Part shown: one piece after another, positions 1-8,765 of the stretch
Layout of the letters: every line of letters begins with the position of its first letter
How positions within the stretch are numbered: the stretch's first letter is position 1
DNA from: Flagellimonas onchidii
GTDB taxonomy: Bacteria > Bacteroidota > Bacteroidia > Flavobacteriales > Flavobacteriaceae
Length of the DNA: 64,000 nt
NCBI RefSeq assembly: GCF_004804315.1
Contig: NZ_SRXX01000010.1
Location: 119,894 to 183,893, forward strand
Reading direction: 5' to 3'
Program-made: the position numbers and the translations under genes
Notes under the pieces: generated by a model
The model's input: the letters and a program-made list of their open reading frames with translations, nothing else
What the model was told of the DNA's origin: nothing
Databases searched by the model: none

Positions 1-558
1 GGTCATCATTCCTACCTTGTCAACGACTGTTCGAGGTACCATCATAGCGGCGCCATGGATGGACTCCGTTTCACCAGCCGTATCAAAACGACCGTCGTCT
101 TTTTGGTGATATCCAATGCTACTATTTCGAATGGTCCAGTGGTTCATAGGGGTGTAACCTGCATATTGAATCAACTCAGGGTTCCAATGAAATTTGATTT
201 TGGGGCTTACCATTCCTATAGTTTCATCTTTCTGGAGTGTTTCCACCAACGGTTCAATAAATCTTTCCGGAACAATGGTATCGTTGTTAATAAATAATAG
301 ATATTCTCCTTTGGATGCTTTCACACCCAAATTGTTTCCACCGGCAAAACCCAAATTTTCCTTGCTCTTAATCAAACAAACCTCTGGAAATTGCTCTTTG
401 ATCACATCCGGGTTGTCATTAGGCGATGCGTTATCCACCACAATAATCTCAACATTAGGATAACTTAATCCCTTTAGGGATTGCAACATTTCCAATGTCA
501 CCTCAGATTCATTGTAATTTATTGTGATAATCGATACTAAAGGTTTCTGTTTTTCCAT
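1..558 (-). CDS. Family 2 glycosyltransferase, 3' end cut by window edge
   Basis: The frame runs open from an ATG at 558 to the left edge (186 codons seen), so the C-terminus is missing. The N-terminus shows a GT-A family 2 fold: a VSIITINYN-type first strand, then a DNASPN nucleotide-binding segment, and further on a FINNDT motif matching the metal-binding DXD position. Enzymes of this kind transfer a sugar from a nucleotide donor to a lipid-linked acceptor at the cytoplasmic membrane. It is the last visible gene of the polysaccharide operon, 10 bases after the Wzy-like gene, so it probably builds the same repeat unit. Donor and linkage cannot be told from the sequence. Confidence 0.88.
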   Translation of the reverse strand, partial: MEKQKPLVSIITINYNESEVTLEMLQSLKGLSYPNVEIIVVDNASPNDNPDVIKEQFPEVCLIKSKENLGFAGGNNLGVKASKGEYLLFINNDTIVPERFIEPLVETLQKDETIGMVSPKIKFHWNPELIQYAGYTPMNHWTIRNSSIGYHQKDDGRFDTAGETESIHGAAMMVPRTVVDKVGMMT

Positions 559-568
559 GCTTCAAGGA

Positions 569-2071
569 TTATGCTTGATTCAGCTGTAATTTTGCTTTTT
601 TCAGTTCTAATTCTTCTGTAGCCGTCTCTTTCGCAGCCATAATTTTCTTATCAATTTTAGGAGCGATGAACATAAATACCATACCTGTGTACATCAAAAT
701 ACAGGTCGGAAATTGTCCAAAAACACCATTTCCATAGGACGCTCCCATGATACCGAACATACCACAAACCAGTGCGGCAATCTGCCCCTTGAGCCAGTCG
801 TCCCGTATTTTGAACATGACATTATACGCTCCGGTAATCAAAACAAAAAAGAGGATAAAAAGGTGTATATAAAGACCCACCACACCCGTATCGGCCCAAA
901 TAGCCACAAACCAACTATCAGTGGCCGTGTTAGCTAAAAATGTATGCGGCGTAAAACGTTGCCCCCAGTTACCTGTAGAGCCTATACCTCCACCAAAAGG
1001 CCTGGAAGACAAATAACTAGCTAATTTTCTTTGATTAGCCAAACGAACCTGTAAGGAGGCATCGTTAGGATCAAAAGCAGTTCGCATTCGTCTAACCTGT
1101 GCATTATTATTGAGCAATGTGGTGTATTTAAAAAATACAAACACTCCAATACCCATTATAGCTCCTGCAATAAGGATTGGAATATTTTTTCTAAGAATTA
1201 AGAACATGACCCCTCCAGCAGCTGGCACAGCGATTGCTCCTCTGGTTCCTGAAATCATCATTCCGTAAAGTCCGGCCAAAGCCACAACAATGCAGAATAT
1301 TCTGAATTTTTTACTCTTAGCGAAGAGCGCCAAGACTCCAAAGACCACCCCCGCATGGCCTTGCGAAGCTCCAAACTGGCCTGCATCTGAATAGAATGAG
1401 AAGACTCTTAGTTTTCCGAACAATATATGGGTCAAAGACCCACCATTATCCAACCATCTTTGTTCAAAAGGATCTACACCAAACATTACTTGTTGAAATC
1501 CTTTTAAGGTTCCCAAAAACGACATAATACCCCAGATGATAAAAAACAATTTTAAGTCTTTGGAATCATTGTAAATGATGAAAAGTAGGGGCACAATCAA
1601 CCATTGGTATAAGGCCAATCCGCGCATGGCATAGAACCATGCTTCAAAACTTACGGCCTCGGGGTTCACTGCTTGAAAAAGTGCATATCCAAACCAAATG
1701 GTGACCAATAAGGTCAACTGTGATTGAGCTCGATTCCATGGAATCTTAATTTTAAATGCCTTAAAGAAAAGGGCCAGATACATTAAAAACAATAGGCCAT
1801 CTATCAACAAACCCCATGTCATCGGGATGTATCGCCCCAAGCCAAGGATTAGAAAATTCAGTATAAAAATGGTAATCAATCCGATTCTTGGGGTAACAAA
1901 CAATACGGCCAAATACACCACAGCAATAGGAAGTATGATCATGGCCATCCCAGCAATTAATCCTTTGGATGCGGTAAGATGCGCACAGGTAATGCAAATG
2001 GACAGCAATATCGCAACAGGCAATGGCTTTTTAAGATAATCCGTACCATATGTTTTGTGAAACGGATTCAT
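569..2071 (-). CDS. O-antigen ligase/Wzy-like polymerase membrane protein
   Basis: A 500-residue polytopic membrane protein with about ten or more hydrophobic segments. A long soluble loop around residues 200-235 contains an aromatic- and glycine-rich stretch, followed by an SGTRGA motif typical of the Wzy_C/O-antigen ligase family. Members polymerise undecaprenyl-linked repeat units, or ligate glycans, on the periplasmic face of the inner membrane. Its ATG overlaps the stop of the upstream flippase by four bases (2068-2071), which indicates translational coupling. In a Wzx/Wzy-type locus the most likely role is repeat-unit polymerase; ligase function cannot be excluded because the two share a fold. 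Confidence 0.85.
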   Translation of the reverse strand: MNPFHKTYGTDYLKKPLPVAILLSICITCAHLTASKGLIAGMAMIILPIAVVYLAVLFVTPRIGLITIFILNFLILGLGRYIPMTWGLLIDGLLFLMYLALFFKAFKIKIPWNRAQSQLTLLVTIWFGYALFQAVNPEAVSFEAWFYAMRGLALYQWLIVPLLFIIYNDSKDLKLFFIIWGIMSFLGTLKGFQQVMFGVDPFEQRWLDNGGSLTHILFGKLRVFSFYSDAGQFGASQGHAGVVFGVLALFAKSKKFRIFCIVVALAGLYGMMISGTRGAIAVPAAGGVMFLILRKNIPILIAGAIMGIGVFVFFKYTTLLNNNAQVRRMRTAFDPNDASLQVRLANQRKLASYLSSRPFGGGIGSTGNWGQRFTPHTFLANTATDSWFVAIWADTGVVGLYIHLFILFFVLITGAYNVMFKIRDDWLKGQIAALVCGMFGIMGASYGNGVFGQFPTCILMYTGMVFMFIAPKIDKKIMAAKETATEELELKKAKLQLNQA

Positions 2072-3414
2072 CCTCCCAAATAGGTATTTAAATTCTTGAA
2101 AAAGAAGATTCCTTCAGGCAGTATCTGCCTAGTTTGAATCTGTATTTCCTTTCTTAAATAGTGAAATCCAAGGATGATTCCCAAAATGGTAAAAAGAACC
2201 GTTCCTAACGCCACTACAACCAAACTTTCAAAAACGAAAACAGCCACCAAATCAATGATAATATTGGCAGTGGTCATATAAATGACCTTGTAGAGGTTGA
2301 GTTTGGGTTTGTTTATGCTATCCAATAGCACTCCTGTAAAGCGATCTACTGGTAACAGTAGTGTATAAACCGTAAAAATTCTAAAGACCACCGAGAGTAA
2401 GGGCAGCGAACTTTCGTATTCCTTTCCCCCCAACAATAGAATTAATTCTTCGGCAAAAATGTAGCATCCAATTGCCACTGGAACGAACAGTAAAGTTATG
2501 GCTCCGGAGTAGGCGTAGAAGGTTTTTCGAACACCATTAAGGTCTCCTTCGATGCTTTTTTTGGACATTCTTGGGTAGGCTGTCATAGTAAAGCTTCGCA
2601 GTGGAATACCCAACAAATCGGTAAGTTTTAATGGGATGGCATACATAGCAATACCTGCGGAACCCAATACCGGGCTCAATCCAATGATGAAGGTATCGGC
2701 ACTTTTCAATAAGCTGGAGCCAATCAAAGTTCCCATGGAGTATTTCCCAAAGTTGATCAATTCTTTTTCTGAAGACTTATCAGCATATTTTAAGTAAAGT
2801 AATCCATCCCATTTTTTTAGGATACACCACATACTGGAAATCAGATTCACCACAAGGTTCACCCAAATGATCTCCAACAGTCCCCAGCGCAACCAAAACC
2901 CATTTACTATCAAGAACAACACAAACACTCCAATATTGGAAAAGCGAACCACCATCATGCGGTTAAAATTCTGCTCCGCCTGAAAGAGTGCTGAAGCATT
3001 GTTCCATCCCAAATTGCATAAAGCCAATAACGGATACCAAAGCAAAAAAAGTTGATATCCATTTATAGGTTCTATTTCCAGTACTTTTATCAGCCCATAA
3101 GAAGTCCAACATAAAGTGGCAATAGCCAGCAATAACATTAGGTTGATTCGACTGCTAGATCCCAACAATTTTTTATAGTCTTCTTGATTAGCCCCAGCCA
3201 ACAGTCGTACTACTGAGGTTCGAGTTAATCCAAATCGCAATAGATCTACAAAAGTGGCCAGGGTAATGAACAGCACCCAATCCCCAAACAAAGGTTTGCT
3301 TAATTGGCGGGTAAGCAACATAAAACTGACCAAGCCTAAAAAAGCGACCGCCACATTGGCTATCAACGATGAGATATTTTTCTCCTTCCTTATTTTTTTG
3401 AGTTTCTGAATCAT
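2068..3414 (-). CDS. Polysaccharide flippase (Wzx/MOP superfamily)
   Basis: 448 residues with about 12 hydrophobic segments and a basic N-terminus, followed by the early motif LLTRQLSKPLFGDW typical of the polysaccharide biosynthesis/MATE-like export family. Such proteins flip undecaprenyl-diphosphate-linked repeat units across the inner membrane. It starts one base from the stop of the upstream Wzc-like gene and overlaps the downstream Wzy-like gene by four bases, so all three are likely co-translated. Substrate specificity cannot be read from the sequence. The length is normal for the family. Confidence 0.9.
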   Translation of the reverse strand: MIQKLKKIRKEKNISSLIANVAVAFLGLVSFMLLTRQLSKPLFGDWVLFITLATFVDLLRFGLTRTSVVRLLAGANQEDYKKLLGSSSRINLMLLLAIATLCWTSYGLIKVLEIEPINGYQLFLLWYPLLALCNLGWNNASALFQAEQNFNRMMVVRFSNIGVFVLFLIVNGFWLRWGLLEIIWVNLVVNLISSMWCILKKWDGLLYLKYADKSSEKELINFGKYSMGTLIGSSLLKSADTFIIGLSPVLGSAGIAMYAIPLKLTDLLGIPLRSFTMTAYPRMSKKSIEGDLNGVRKTFYAYSGAITLLFVPVAIGCYIFAEELILLLGGKEYESSLPLLSVVFRIFTVYTLLLPVDRFTGVLLDSINKPKLNLYKVIYMTTANIIIDLVAVFVFESLVVVALGTVLFTILGIILGFHYLRKEIQIQTRQILPEGIFFFKNLNTYLGG

Positions 3415-5645
3415 TACGCCACTGTTTTCTTGGTAAAGAATCTAAATTGGACAACTTTCTTGATCCATTTTCTAAGCAATGACCTTTTCTTAGGCAAATC
3501 GCCAACTACGGTTTCCATTTCAAGAACTTTGACGCCATTCAAGATAATTGTTGGTTCTGGTCCTGTGGTTGCTTCGTTGAACAAACTCAGGGCATTTTTA
3601 TCTGCTTCGCCCCATGCCCTATTAGCCCTGGTAACCAAAAATGTATAATCCATTGTGGAAGCCAATTTTACCGGGAATGGACTTTTTATGATTCCAGGAA
3701 TTTCGAGTATGATAAAATCGAAAAATGTGAAATCCGAAATCTCCCCATTATGGTCAAACTCTTCAACATTGGAAATTTTGTACAATCGATCACTAACCTC
3801 ATACCAAAGTTTTTGGTAGCATTCTCCTGACAGTCCAAAGTCAAAATTATCATAGGTAATGTGAAGGGTCTTATAGTCCAATTCACATAGTTTGGCAATT
3901 AAGTGCTGACAAACAAAGGTTTTGCCCTCTCCTTCTTGTGTAGAAAAGAACATGTTCACCACGGGCATATTGCCTTTTTCTTTTTTAAACTGATTTAAGA
4001 TAATGTTCCTGGAAATGGCATTGACCGCCTTATTTTTCAGGTACTCAAAATCGATTTTTTTACTGTTGGTATTAATGACAGGAAAAATAGAAGACACTTT
4101 AAGTTCAATCTTGTCCTCCGCTCTTGGAGCTGTATTCAGATTACCATCCAAAAACTCAAGTACCAACACCGTAAAAGCTACCAAGATGAAGCCCATCAAT
4201 CCAGCCACAATAACCAATATCATACGCTTACTAGGCTTTGGGGATATTGGGAAGAACGGTACTTCTATAAGTTTAAGGTTAGATTTAAGCTCCACGTTTT
4301 GCTGTCTGAGTTTAGCTAGTCCTAGACTATGCAGTAAGCTTAGGTATTCACGTTCGGCAATATCAATCTTACGTTCTAAACGCTTCATTGTTGCACCCAA
4401 AGGTGAGAACACTTGGTACAACTGTTCAAACTCCAAGCGCTTTTCGTCCATGACCTTTAACTGGGCCTTGGTTCCCTCGTAGATGATCGTGTTCTCCAAC
4501 CAGTCGGCCAAAATATTGGTAACAGCCAAGGTCTTATGATCATAATCGGTAACATAAAGTTGATCTACCTGCTCTTTTAGGTTCTCTTTTATTTCTGTCG
4601 CACGATCTTTTAAGCCAACAACATCTTTTGCATTTTGAACTTGTTTTAAGGAATCGCTTTCTATCCCCAAGGATTTCATCGAAATCTGAAAATTGACATC
4701 GGCCAGTTCGTTCCGCAGTGAAATAATATCCTTGCTGGACAATCGCTTTTTTTCATGTGCTTCCAATTTGGATTCCAAAGTTTCCAACACAGCTCTTGCC
4801 GCATAGTGCTTTATGTGTACTTTTTGGTATTCAAGCTCAAAATGCTCTTTCTCTGAGGCAATGTGTTTGGTCTGTTCGTAATAGTTGATGATGTTATGGG
4901 TTCTGTTGAAATCCAACAGTTCATTTTCGGCTTTCCTAAGCGTTTTTGTTGAAGTATTGAGTTGTCCTTCAAAATATTTGACGACAGCGTCGGACTGATT
5001 TACCTTAATATCTGCATTCAGTTTTACAAATACTTCGGAAAGAATGAGCAATGTGTTTTGACAAATTCCTGGATCTTCGGATTCAAACTCAATATCAACA
5101 AAGTCACTACTCAATATTCTTCTTACACTTATCCTTCCCACAATTTTTTCAATACTATAGTCAGGATGCTTTAGATTGATGAGCTCGTATATAAAATTAG
5201 TGTGGTTGGATTCTTTTAGTTTTTTAAAATTCTCATAGGTTTTCTGTACATCTCCCTTTACTACCAGAGCTTTTACGTCTTCTGGCACTATTTCCATTAG
5301 CACCTTATATTTCTCTTTGGAAATAATTCTCGCATCGGCACTATCCAAGGACATGTGTTGAGCGAACAACTTCAACCCTACAGTTTCGATAGTTGTTCGT
5401 GCCTTTATAAGATTAATAAGATTGTCATATGCCGTATTCGTTGCTCTAAAGTCCAATTTGGTATTATCCAATTCGATGGTAGACCCTGAGGCGATTCCGG
5501 TATAGACCCTAGCTTTGGAGTTGTAGATTTTGGGTTGGTCTTTGGTGAGGAAAAAGACCAAGGACGCCAAAATAATTGGCGTAACCAGCAATAAGGTAAT
5601 ATGCCTTAAAAGTAAACGAACGAAAAATAGAAGGTTAAACTTCAT
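3414..5645 (-). CDS. Wzc/GumC-like polysaccharide co-polymerase with degenerate kinase domain
   Basis: 743 residues in the order: first membrane segment (about 12-30), Wzz-type periplasmic region with long coiled coils (about 240-460), a second membrane segment preceded by a Pro-rich PISPKPSKR motif (about 485-515), and a cytoplasmic ATPase-like domain. These proteins set chain length and drive export of capsule or exopolysaccharide. The C-terminal domain keeps a GEGKT loop near residue 573. The segment aligning with Walker B reads ILEIPG, with Glu where Asp is usual. The C-terminal tail is basic and lacks the tyrosine cluster that BY-kinases autophosphorylate. It is therefore probably not a normal tyrosine kinase. 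The start codon overlaps the TolC-like stop (TAATG). Confidence 0.9.
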   Translation of the reverse strand: MKFNLLFFVRLLLRHITLLLVTPIILASLVFFLTKDQPKIYNSKARVYTGIASGSTIELDNTKLDFRATNTAYDNLINLIKARTTIETVGLKLFAQHMSLDSADARIISKEKYKVLMEIVPEDVKALVVKGDVQKTYENFKKLKESNHTNFIYELINLKHPDYSIEKIVGRISVRRILSSDFVDIEFESEDPGICQNTLLILSEVFVKLNADIKVNQSDAVVKYFEGQLNTSTKTLRKAENELLDFNRTHNIINYYEQTKHIASEKEHFELEYQKVHIKHYAARAVLETLESKLEAHEKKRLSSKDIISLRNELADVNFQISMKSLGIESDSLKQVQNAKDVVGLKDRATEIKENLKEQVDQLYVTDYDHKTLAVTNILADWLENTIIYEGTKAQLKVMDEKRLEFEQLYQVFSPLGATMKRLERKIDIAEREYLSLLHSLGLAKLRQQNVELKSNLKLIEVPFFPISPKPSKRMILVIVAGLMGFILVAFTVLVLEFLDGNLNTAPRAEDKIELKVSSIFPVINTNSKKIDFEYLKNKAVNAISRNIILNQFKKEKGNMPVVNMFFSTQEGEGKTFVCQHLIAKLCELDYKTLHITYDNFDFGLSGECYQKLWYEVSDRLYKISNVEEFDHNGEISDFTFFDFIILEIPGIIKSPFPVKLASTMDYTFLVTRANRAWGEADKNALSLFNEATTGPEPTIILNGVKVLEMETVVGDLPKKRSLLRKWIKKVVQFRFFTKKTVA

Positions 5646-6388
5646 TATTCAAATTGTATTTCGATACCTACTGTACCCTCCAATGCCTTTAGGGCGATTA
5701 AAAATTCTGCTCTTTGCGATTCAAAAGAACTAATGGCCTGGTTCAACATTTGCTGCAACCGTGTATATTCTGTTACATTGATGGCTCCATTGGTAAAATC
5801 TTTTTCTGCCCTTATGGACTGGACTTTATAGGTCTCCACAATGGAGTTTGATATAAAAAAGAGCCTATGTATCTTAATAAGGTTATTATATTGATTTACT
5901 ATTAGCTGTTCCAGCTCCCAGACAGCAAACTCTTTTTGATATTTGGATTTATCGGCTTCTGCCTTTGCATTCTTTATTTCCCGTTTTCTGTTGATAATAG
6001 TTGACAGCGGCAATTTTATGGATGCTCCAACGGTGTACCTGCTTTGTTCTGTTGAAAAAAGAGCTTGGCTTCCAGGGTCACCTGCAATTTGTTGATTGCT
6101 TAGATTGTCATAAATTCCATAGCCATAACCTGCTTCTAAATTTATGTTTCGCAACCATGCCCTTTTGGACAATGTTACTTGACCATCCCAATATTCATAG
6201 TCAGCATCAAAAAATTTGAGTCTTGGAGAGTTTTGTTTGGCTATTTCTATGAGGCTATCCAAAGGAGGGAGCCGCTGGGAAATGTCATTCTGTTTAAGCC
6301 CTCTATTCACAAAATCCGTTATAGATTGGCCATAAGAAATCCCAGCAATCATTACAATTGCCAAAGTAAACTGTATGCGTTTGTTCAT
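5645..6388 (-). CDS. Short TolC-family outer membrane protein
   Basis: 247 residues with a cleavable signal peptide (hydrophobic core about 6-17, likely cut after SYG). One TolC-type repeat follows: an alpha-helical stretch starting LDSLIEIAKQNSP, a beta-rich middle around residues 75-125, and a second long helix to the end. Full TolC/OEP proteins carry two such repeats in about 400-480 residues, so this is half-size. TolC proteins form trimeric outer-membrane exit ducts. In this operon it may stand in for, or assist, a Wza-type polysaccharide exporter, which is not present in the window. The stop overlaps the Wzc-like start by one base. Confidence 0.8.
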   Translation of the reverse strand: MNKRIQFTLAIVMIAGISYGQSITDFVNRGLKQNDISQRLPPLDSLIEIAKQNSPRLKFFDADYEYWDGQVTLSKRAWLRNINLEAGYGYGIYDNLSNQQIAGDPGSQALFSTEQSRYTVGASIKLPLSTIINRKREIKNAKAEADKSKYQKEFAVWELEQLIVNQYNNLIKIHRLFFISNSIVETYKVQSIRAEKDFTNGAINVTEYTRLQQMLNQAISSFESQRAEFLIALKALEGTVGIEIQFE

Positions 6389-6391
6389 CCC

Positions 6392-7618
6392 CTAAACGTT
6401 TTCTTTTTGAAAGACGGCCCTAAATGTTCTGATCACAATCCACATGTCGATCAAAAATGCATATTTGCTGTTGGCGTACTCTACATATTTTACATCAAGT
6501 TGTTTACGTTCTTCTGGGGACATTTTAGAGGACCGCCCCCTGGCCTCTACTTGCCAGAGTCCGGTGATACCAGCTGGGCCATTAAACCTTTCCGTCCATT
6601 CATCCGTAGTCAACATTTCGGCCTCATACAGTGGTAGCGGCCTGTTCCCCACTATGGACATATCTCCTTTTAAGACATTGATCAACTGAGGCAACTCATC
6701 TATACTAAGTTTTCGAATGATTTTTCCAACCTTGGTTATCCGAGGGTCATTATCAAATTTCACGAATGCACTTTCTGCACTTTTTTTCCTTTGATTGTTA
6801 TGCGAAATTTCATCCACTTCAGTATCATCTCCGATAAGTAGGGTTCCCTTGGTTGAGGGTTCCTCTGAAACTATGGGTTCTTCTCCACCTTCTTCATCGT
6901 GAACATATTGATTCAGATGTTCAAATTCCTTTAATCGCTTATCGGCATCGGGATACATGGACCTTAATTTTAAGAAATTGAAAATCTTGTAGCTCGTACC
7001 GACCCTCTTGGAAATGTAATACACCTTGCCTTTGGATTCTAATCGAATGGCCAGAATCACCAATAAAAGAAAAGGTGATGCCAATAATAACACGGTTAAC
7101 GCCACTGCTATATCAAAACTTCTTTTAAAGAAACCTATTCTATATTCCTTTACTTTCTCTTTGCCCAAGGTTATCTTTTGATCTCTTAGGTTTGATTTCA
7201 GTTCTTTAAGAAACCCTATTCTTTCCAGTACCTGTTCAAAGCTGATTGGGTGAATGAAAATATCGTCGAAACCGCGTTCCAACGCCGCAAGTTTGTCTTT
7301 CTTGCTCACCTTTTCACTCAGTAGAACAAAGGGTATCTTTTTGGCTGGGTCGAACACTTCTTCCACATACTCGCTGAATTCCCCCAATTTTTTAGCAGGA
7401 ATATTTTGCTCACAAAGAATTGCATCAACCGCTTGATTTGCATTTATCCACTTTTTTGCCTTAAAATCACAATTTAGATGCAACCATTTAATGGCATCCA
7501 CCATGGTTTGTGAAGAATTGACCTCCACATTTTCAGAAAAACGGTGAAATTCATCAGCAAACCTCCGATTGGTTCCCAGATATAGTATCCTGGTTTTTTC
7601 TTTTGTAAGCACTTCCAT
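6392..7618 (-). CDS. Initiating sugar transferase with N-terminal pseudo-receiver domain
   Basis: 408 residues. The C-terminal half (about 165-405) is a bacterial sugar transferase of the WbaP/WcaJ family: a KRSFDIAVAL membrane entry, KLRSMYPDADKR, a DPRITKVGKIIRKLSIDELPQ-type core and GNRPLP. It would transfer a sugar-1-phosphate to undecaprenyl phosphate and so start repeat-unit synthesis. Residues about 9-135 resemble a response-regulator receiver. The phospho-acceptor Asp position is Glu70 (ILCEQNIP), the conserved Lys is replaced by His123 (FIHPIS), and the acidic pair near the first strand is missing. An acidic insert of about 50 residues (about 230-285) interrupts the catalytic domain. 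It lies one base after the receiver protein gene, suggesting that regulator and enzyme work together. Confidence 0.92.
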   Translation of the reverse strand: MEVLTKEKTRILYLGTNRRFADEFHRFSENVEVNSSQTMVDAIKWLHLNCDFKAKKWINANQAVDAILCEQNIPAKKLGEFSEYVEEVFDPAKKIPFVLLSEKVSKKDKLAALERGFDDIFIHPISFEQVLERIGFLKELKSNLRDQKITLGKEKVKEYRIGFFKRSFDIAVALTVLLLASPFLLLVILAIRLESKGKVYYISKRVGTSYKIFNFLKLRSMYPDADKRLKEFEHLNQYVHDEEGGEEPIVSEEPSTKGTLLIGDDTEVDEISHNNQRKKSAESAFVKFDNDPRITKVGKIIRKLSIDELPQLINVLKGDMSIVGNRPLPLYEAEMLTTDEWTERFNGPAGITGLWQVEARGRSSKMSPEERKQLDVKYVEYANSKYAFLIDMWIVIRTFRAVFQKENV

Positions 7619-7619
7619 A

Positions 7620-7985
7620 TTACTGTCTAATTAACAACTTCTCTACCCTGATCAACAATTCTTCTGGGTTAAATGGTTTAACGATATAATCATCTGCGCC
7701 CAATCTCAGGCATTCCACACGATCCGAACTACTGTCTCTGCAACTCAAAACAATAATTGGGATATCTGAAAAGACACCTGATTCCTTTACCCTCTTGATT
7801 AATTCAAATCCATCCATTTCGGGCATTTCAAGGTCTGTGATAATTAAATCTGGTAAATTCCCTTCTTGCAACCAAGAAATAGCTGCTAAGCCATTTTCCA
7901 TAGTCGTCACGGAATGTGCTTGCCCCAAAAATTGGGCTACCAACTCACTTAACGATTGTTTGTCATCTACTACTAGTATTTTCAT
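7620..7985 (-). CDS. Single-domain response regulator (CheY-like)
   Basis: 121 residues, a complete receiver domain with no output domain. The acidic pair (VVDD), the phospho-acceptor Asp in ITDLEMP, the conserved Ser in IVLS and the Lys in VKPFNPEE are all visible, so it should be phosphorylatable. It is the first gene of the polysaccharide operon, immediately before the sugar transferase whose own N-terminus is a degenerate receiver. The two domains align well with each other, as if paralogous. It may receive phosphate from the kinases upstream and bind or gate the export machinery; that is inference. Confidence 0.93.
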   Translation of the reverse strand: MKILVVDDKQSLSELVAQFLGQAHSVTTMENGLAAISWLQEGNLPDLIITDLEMPEMDGFELIKRVKESGVFSDIPIIVLSCRDSSSDRVECLRLGADDYIVKPFNPEELLIRVEKLLIRQ

Positions 7986-8356
7986 GATATAATTTTTTGT
8001 AGTCTTTATTTAATTTAAAAGTAGGATTTGTATTACTTTATATAAATTGATTGTTGTAAAAACAAGTAAGCTTGTTGTAAGCATCTATATATTGGAGGTT
8101 TGATTTTTAAAGCCTTTATCGACATACTACATAACCTTGCCCAGCTAAGGGTTCCTGCATTAGCCAATAGTGTGATAATAATACAAGTTCCTATTGCAAT
8201 GGAACCACTATCCAAACTTTCCCCAACGGTTTACACAGTGGCTCTAAGGAGTTTATGATTTCTTTGTTTTAATAGATCGCGTGGTAGGATTGTTAAGATT
8301 AAAGGTCAAATCCAACTAAGTGAGCAATACAACTAAATCGTTTATGAAAGGAATGT
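7986..8356. other. 371-bp intergenic region, no gene seen
   Basis: The stretch between the STAS gene and the receiver gene is AT-rich. A 60-codon open frame at 8033-8215 has no recognisable motifs and overlaps the promoter element, so I do not call it. Apart from the shared 24-bp element near its left end, nothing else is supported. It probably holds the promoter and leader of the polysaccharide operon. Confidence 0.5.
8015..8038 (-). promoter_or_regulatory. Shared 24-bp promoter/operator element, copy at polysaccharide operon
   Basis: This 24-base stretch matches 14912-14935 (in front of the H-NOX gene) at 22 of 24 positions. Read on the minus strand it contains an inverted repeat AAAGTA-N10-TACTTT and a TACTTTTA sequence close to the Bacteroidota -7 consensus TAnnTTTG. 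It lies about 30 bases before the receiver gene start. It probably contains the core promoter and perhaps a binding site for a shared regulator. Confidence 0.5.
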
Positions 8357-8659
8357 TTAGATACGATCCGAACTCAGGATATAATTCGTTTTAGTGGCGT
8401 TAAGGATATCGGTGACATTGGTGTTTTGCCTACCTATCAAAGAGATTACTTTGTTTTGTTTAATAGATTTTTGATAAAGGTCTTCAAAAAAATGTGCAGC
8501 AGAAGAATCCAATACAGTAACCTTTTCAAGACTCACCACAACATTTTCATGTTTTTCCAAAATGTGGTCAAAATAAGAGTTCAAAGTTCCAATATGTTGG
8601 GTGGTTACTTTTCCTAATATTTCAAAAATTCCTCTGTTTTCTCTGATTTCCAATGACAT
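8357..8659 (-). CDS. STAS-domain protein (anti-sigma antagonist-like)
   Basis: 100 residues. The pattern of beta strands and helices and the LDSSAAHFFEDL segment fit a STAS domain; the Ser-Ser there corresponds to the phosphorylatable serine of SpoIIAA/RsbV-type proteins. Such proteins switch partners with anti-sigma kinases or act inside larger signalling complexes. No anti-sigma kinase or PP2C phosphatase is encoded nearby, so its partner is unclear. It sits between the phosphorelay genes and the polysaccharide operon on the same strand, 106 bases after the LytTR regulator, and may be part of that output. Confidence 0.8.
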   Translation of the reverse strand: MSLEIRENRGIFEILGKVTTQHIGTLNSYFDHILEKHENVVVSLEKVTVLDSSAAHFFEDLYQKSIKQNKVISLIGRQNTNVTDILNATKTNYILSSDRI

Positions 8660-8765
8660 ATGTTAAAAGATTTAGTTGGTTACGAACTCTCATTTAACAT
8701 TTTCATAATAGTGCTTCTATATATAACGTAAATCTCTTATTAAATTGTAGTATTTTTCTTTCTTT

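Noticed and set aside
4003..4482. 159-codon plus-strand open frame inside the Wzc-like gene
   Set aside because: It is antisense to a well-supported gene and its translation has no recognisable motifs; it is a shadow frame.
8033..8215. 60-codon minus-strand frame in the gap before the receiver gene
   Set aside because: It overlaps the shared promoter element and has no family resemblance or coding signs.
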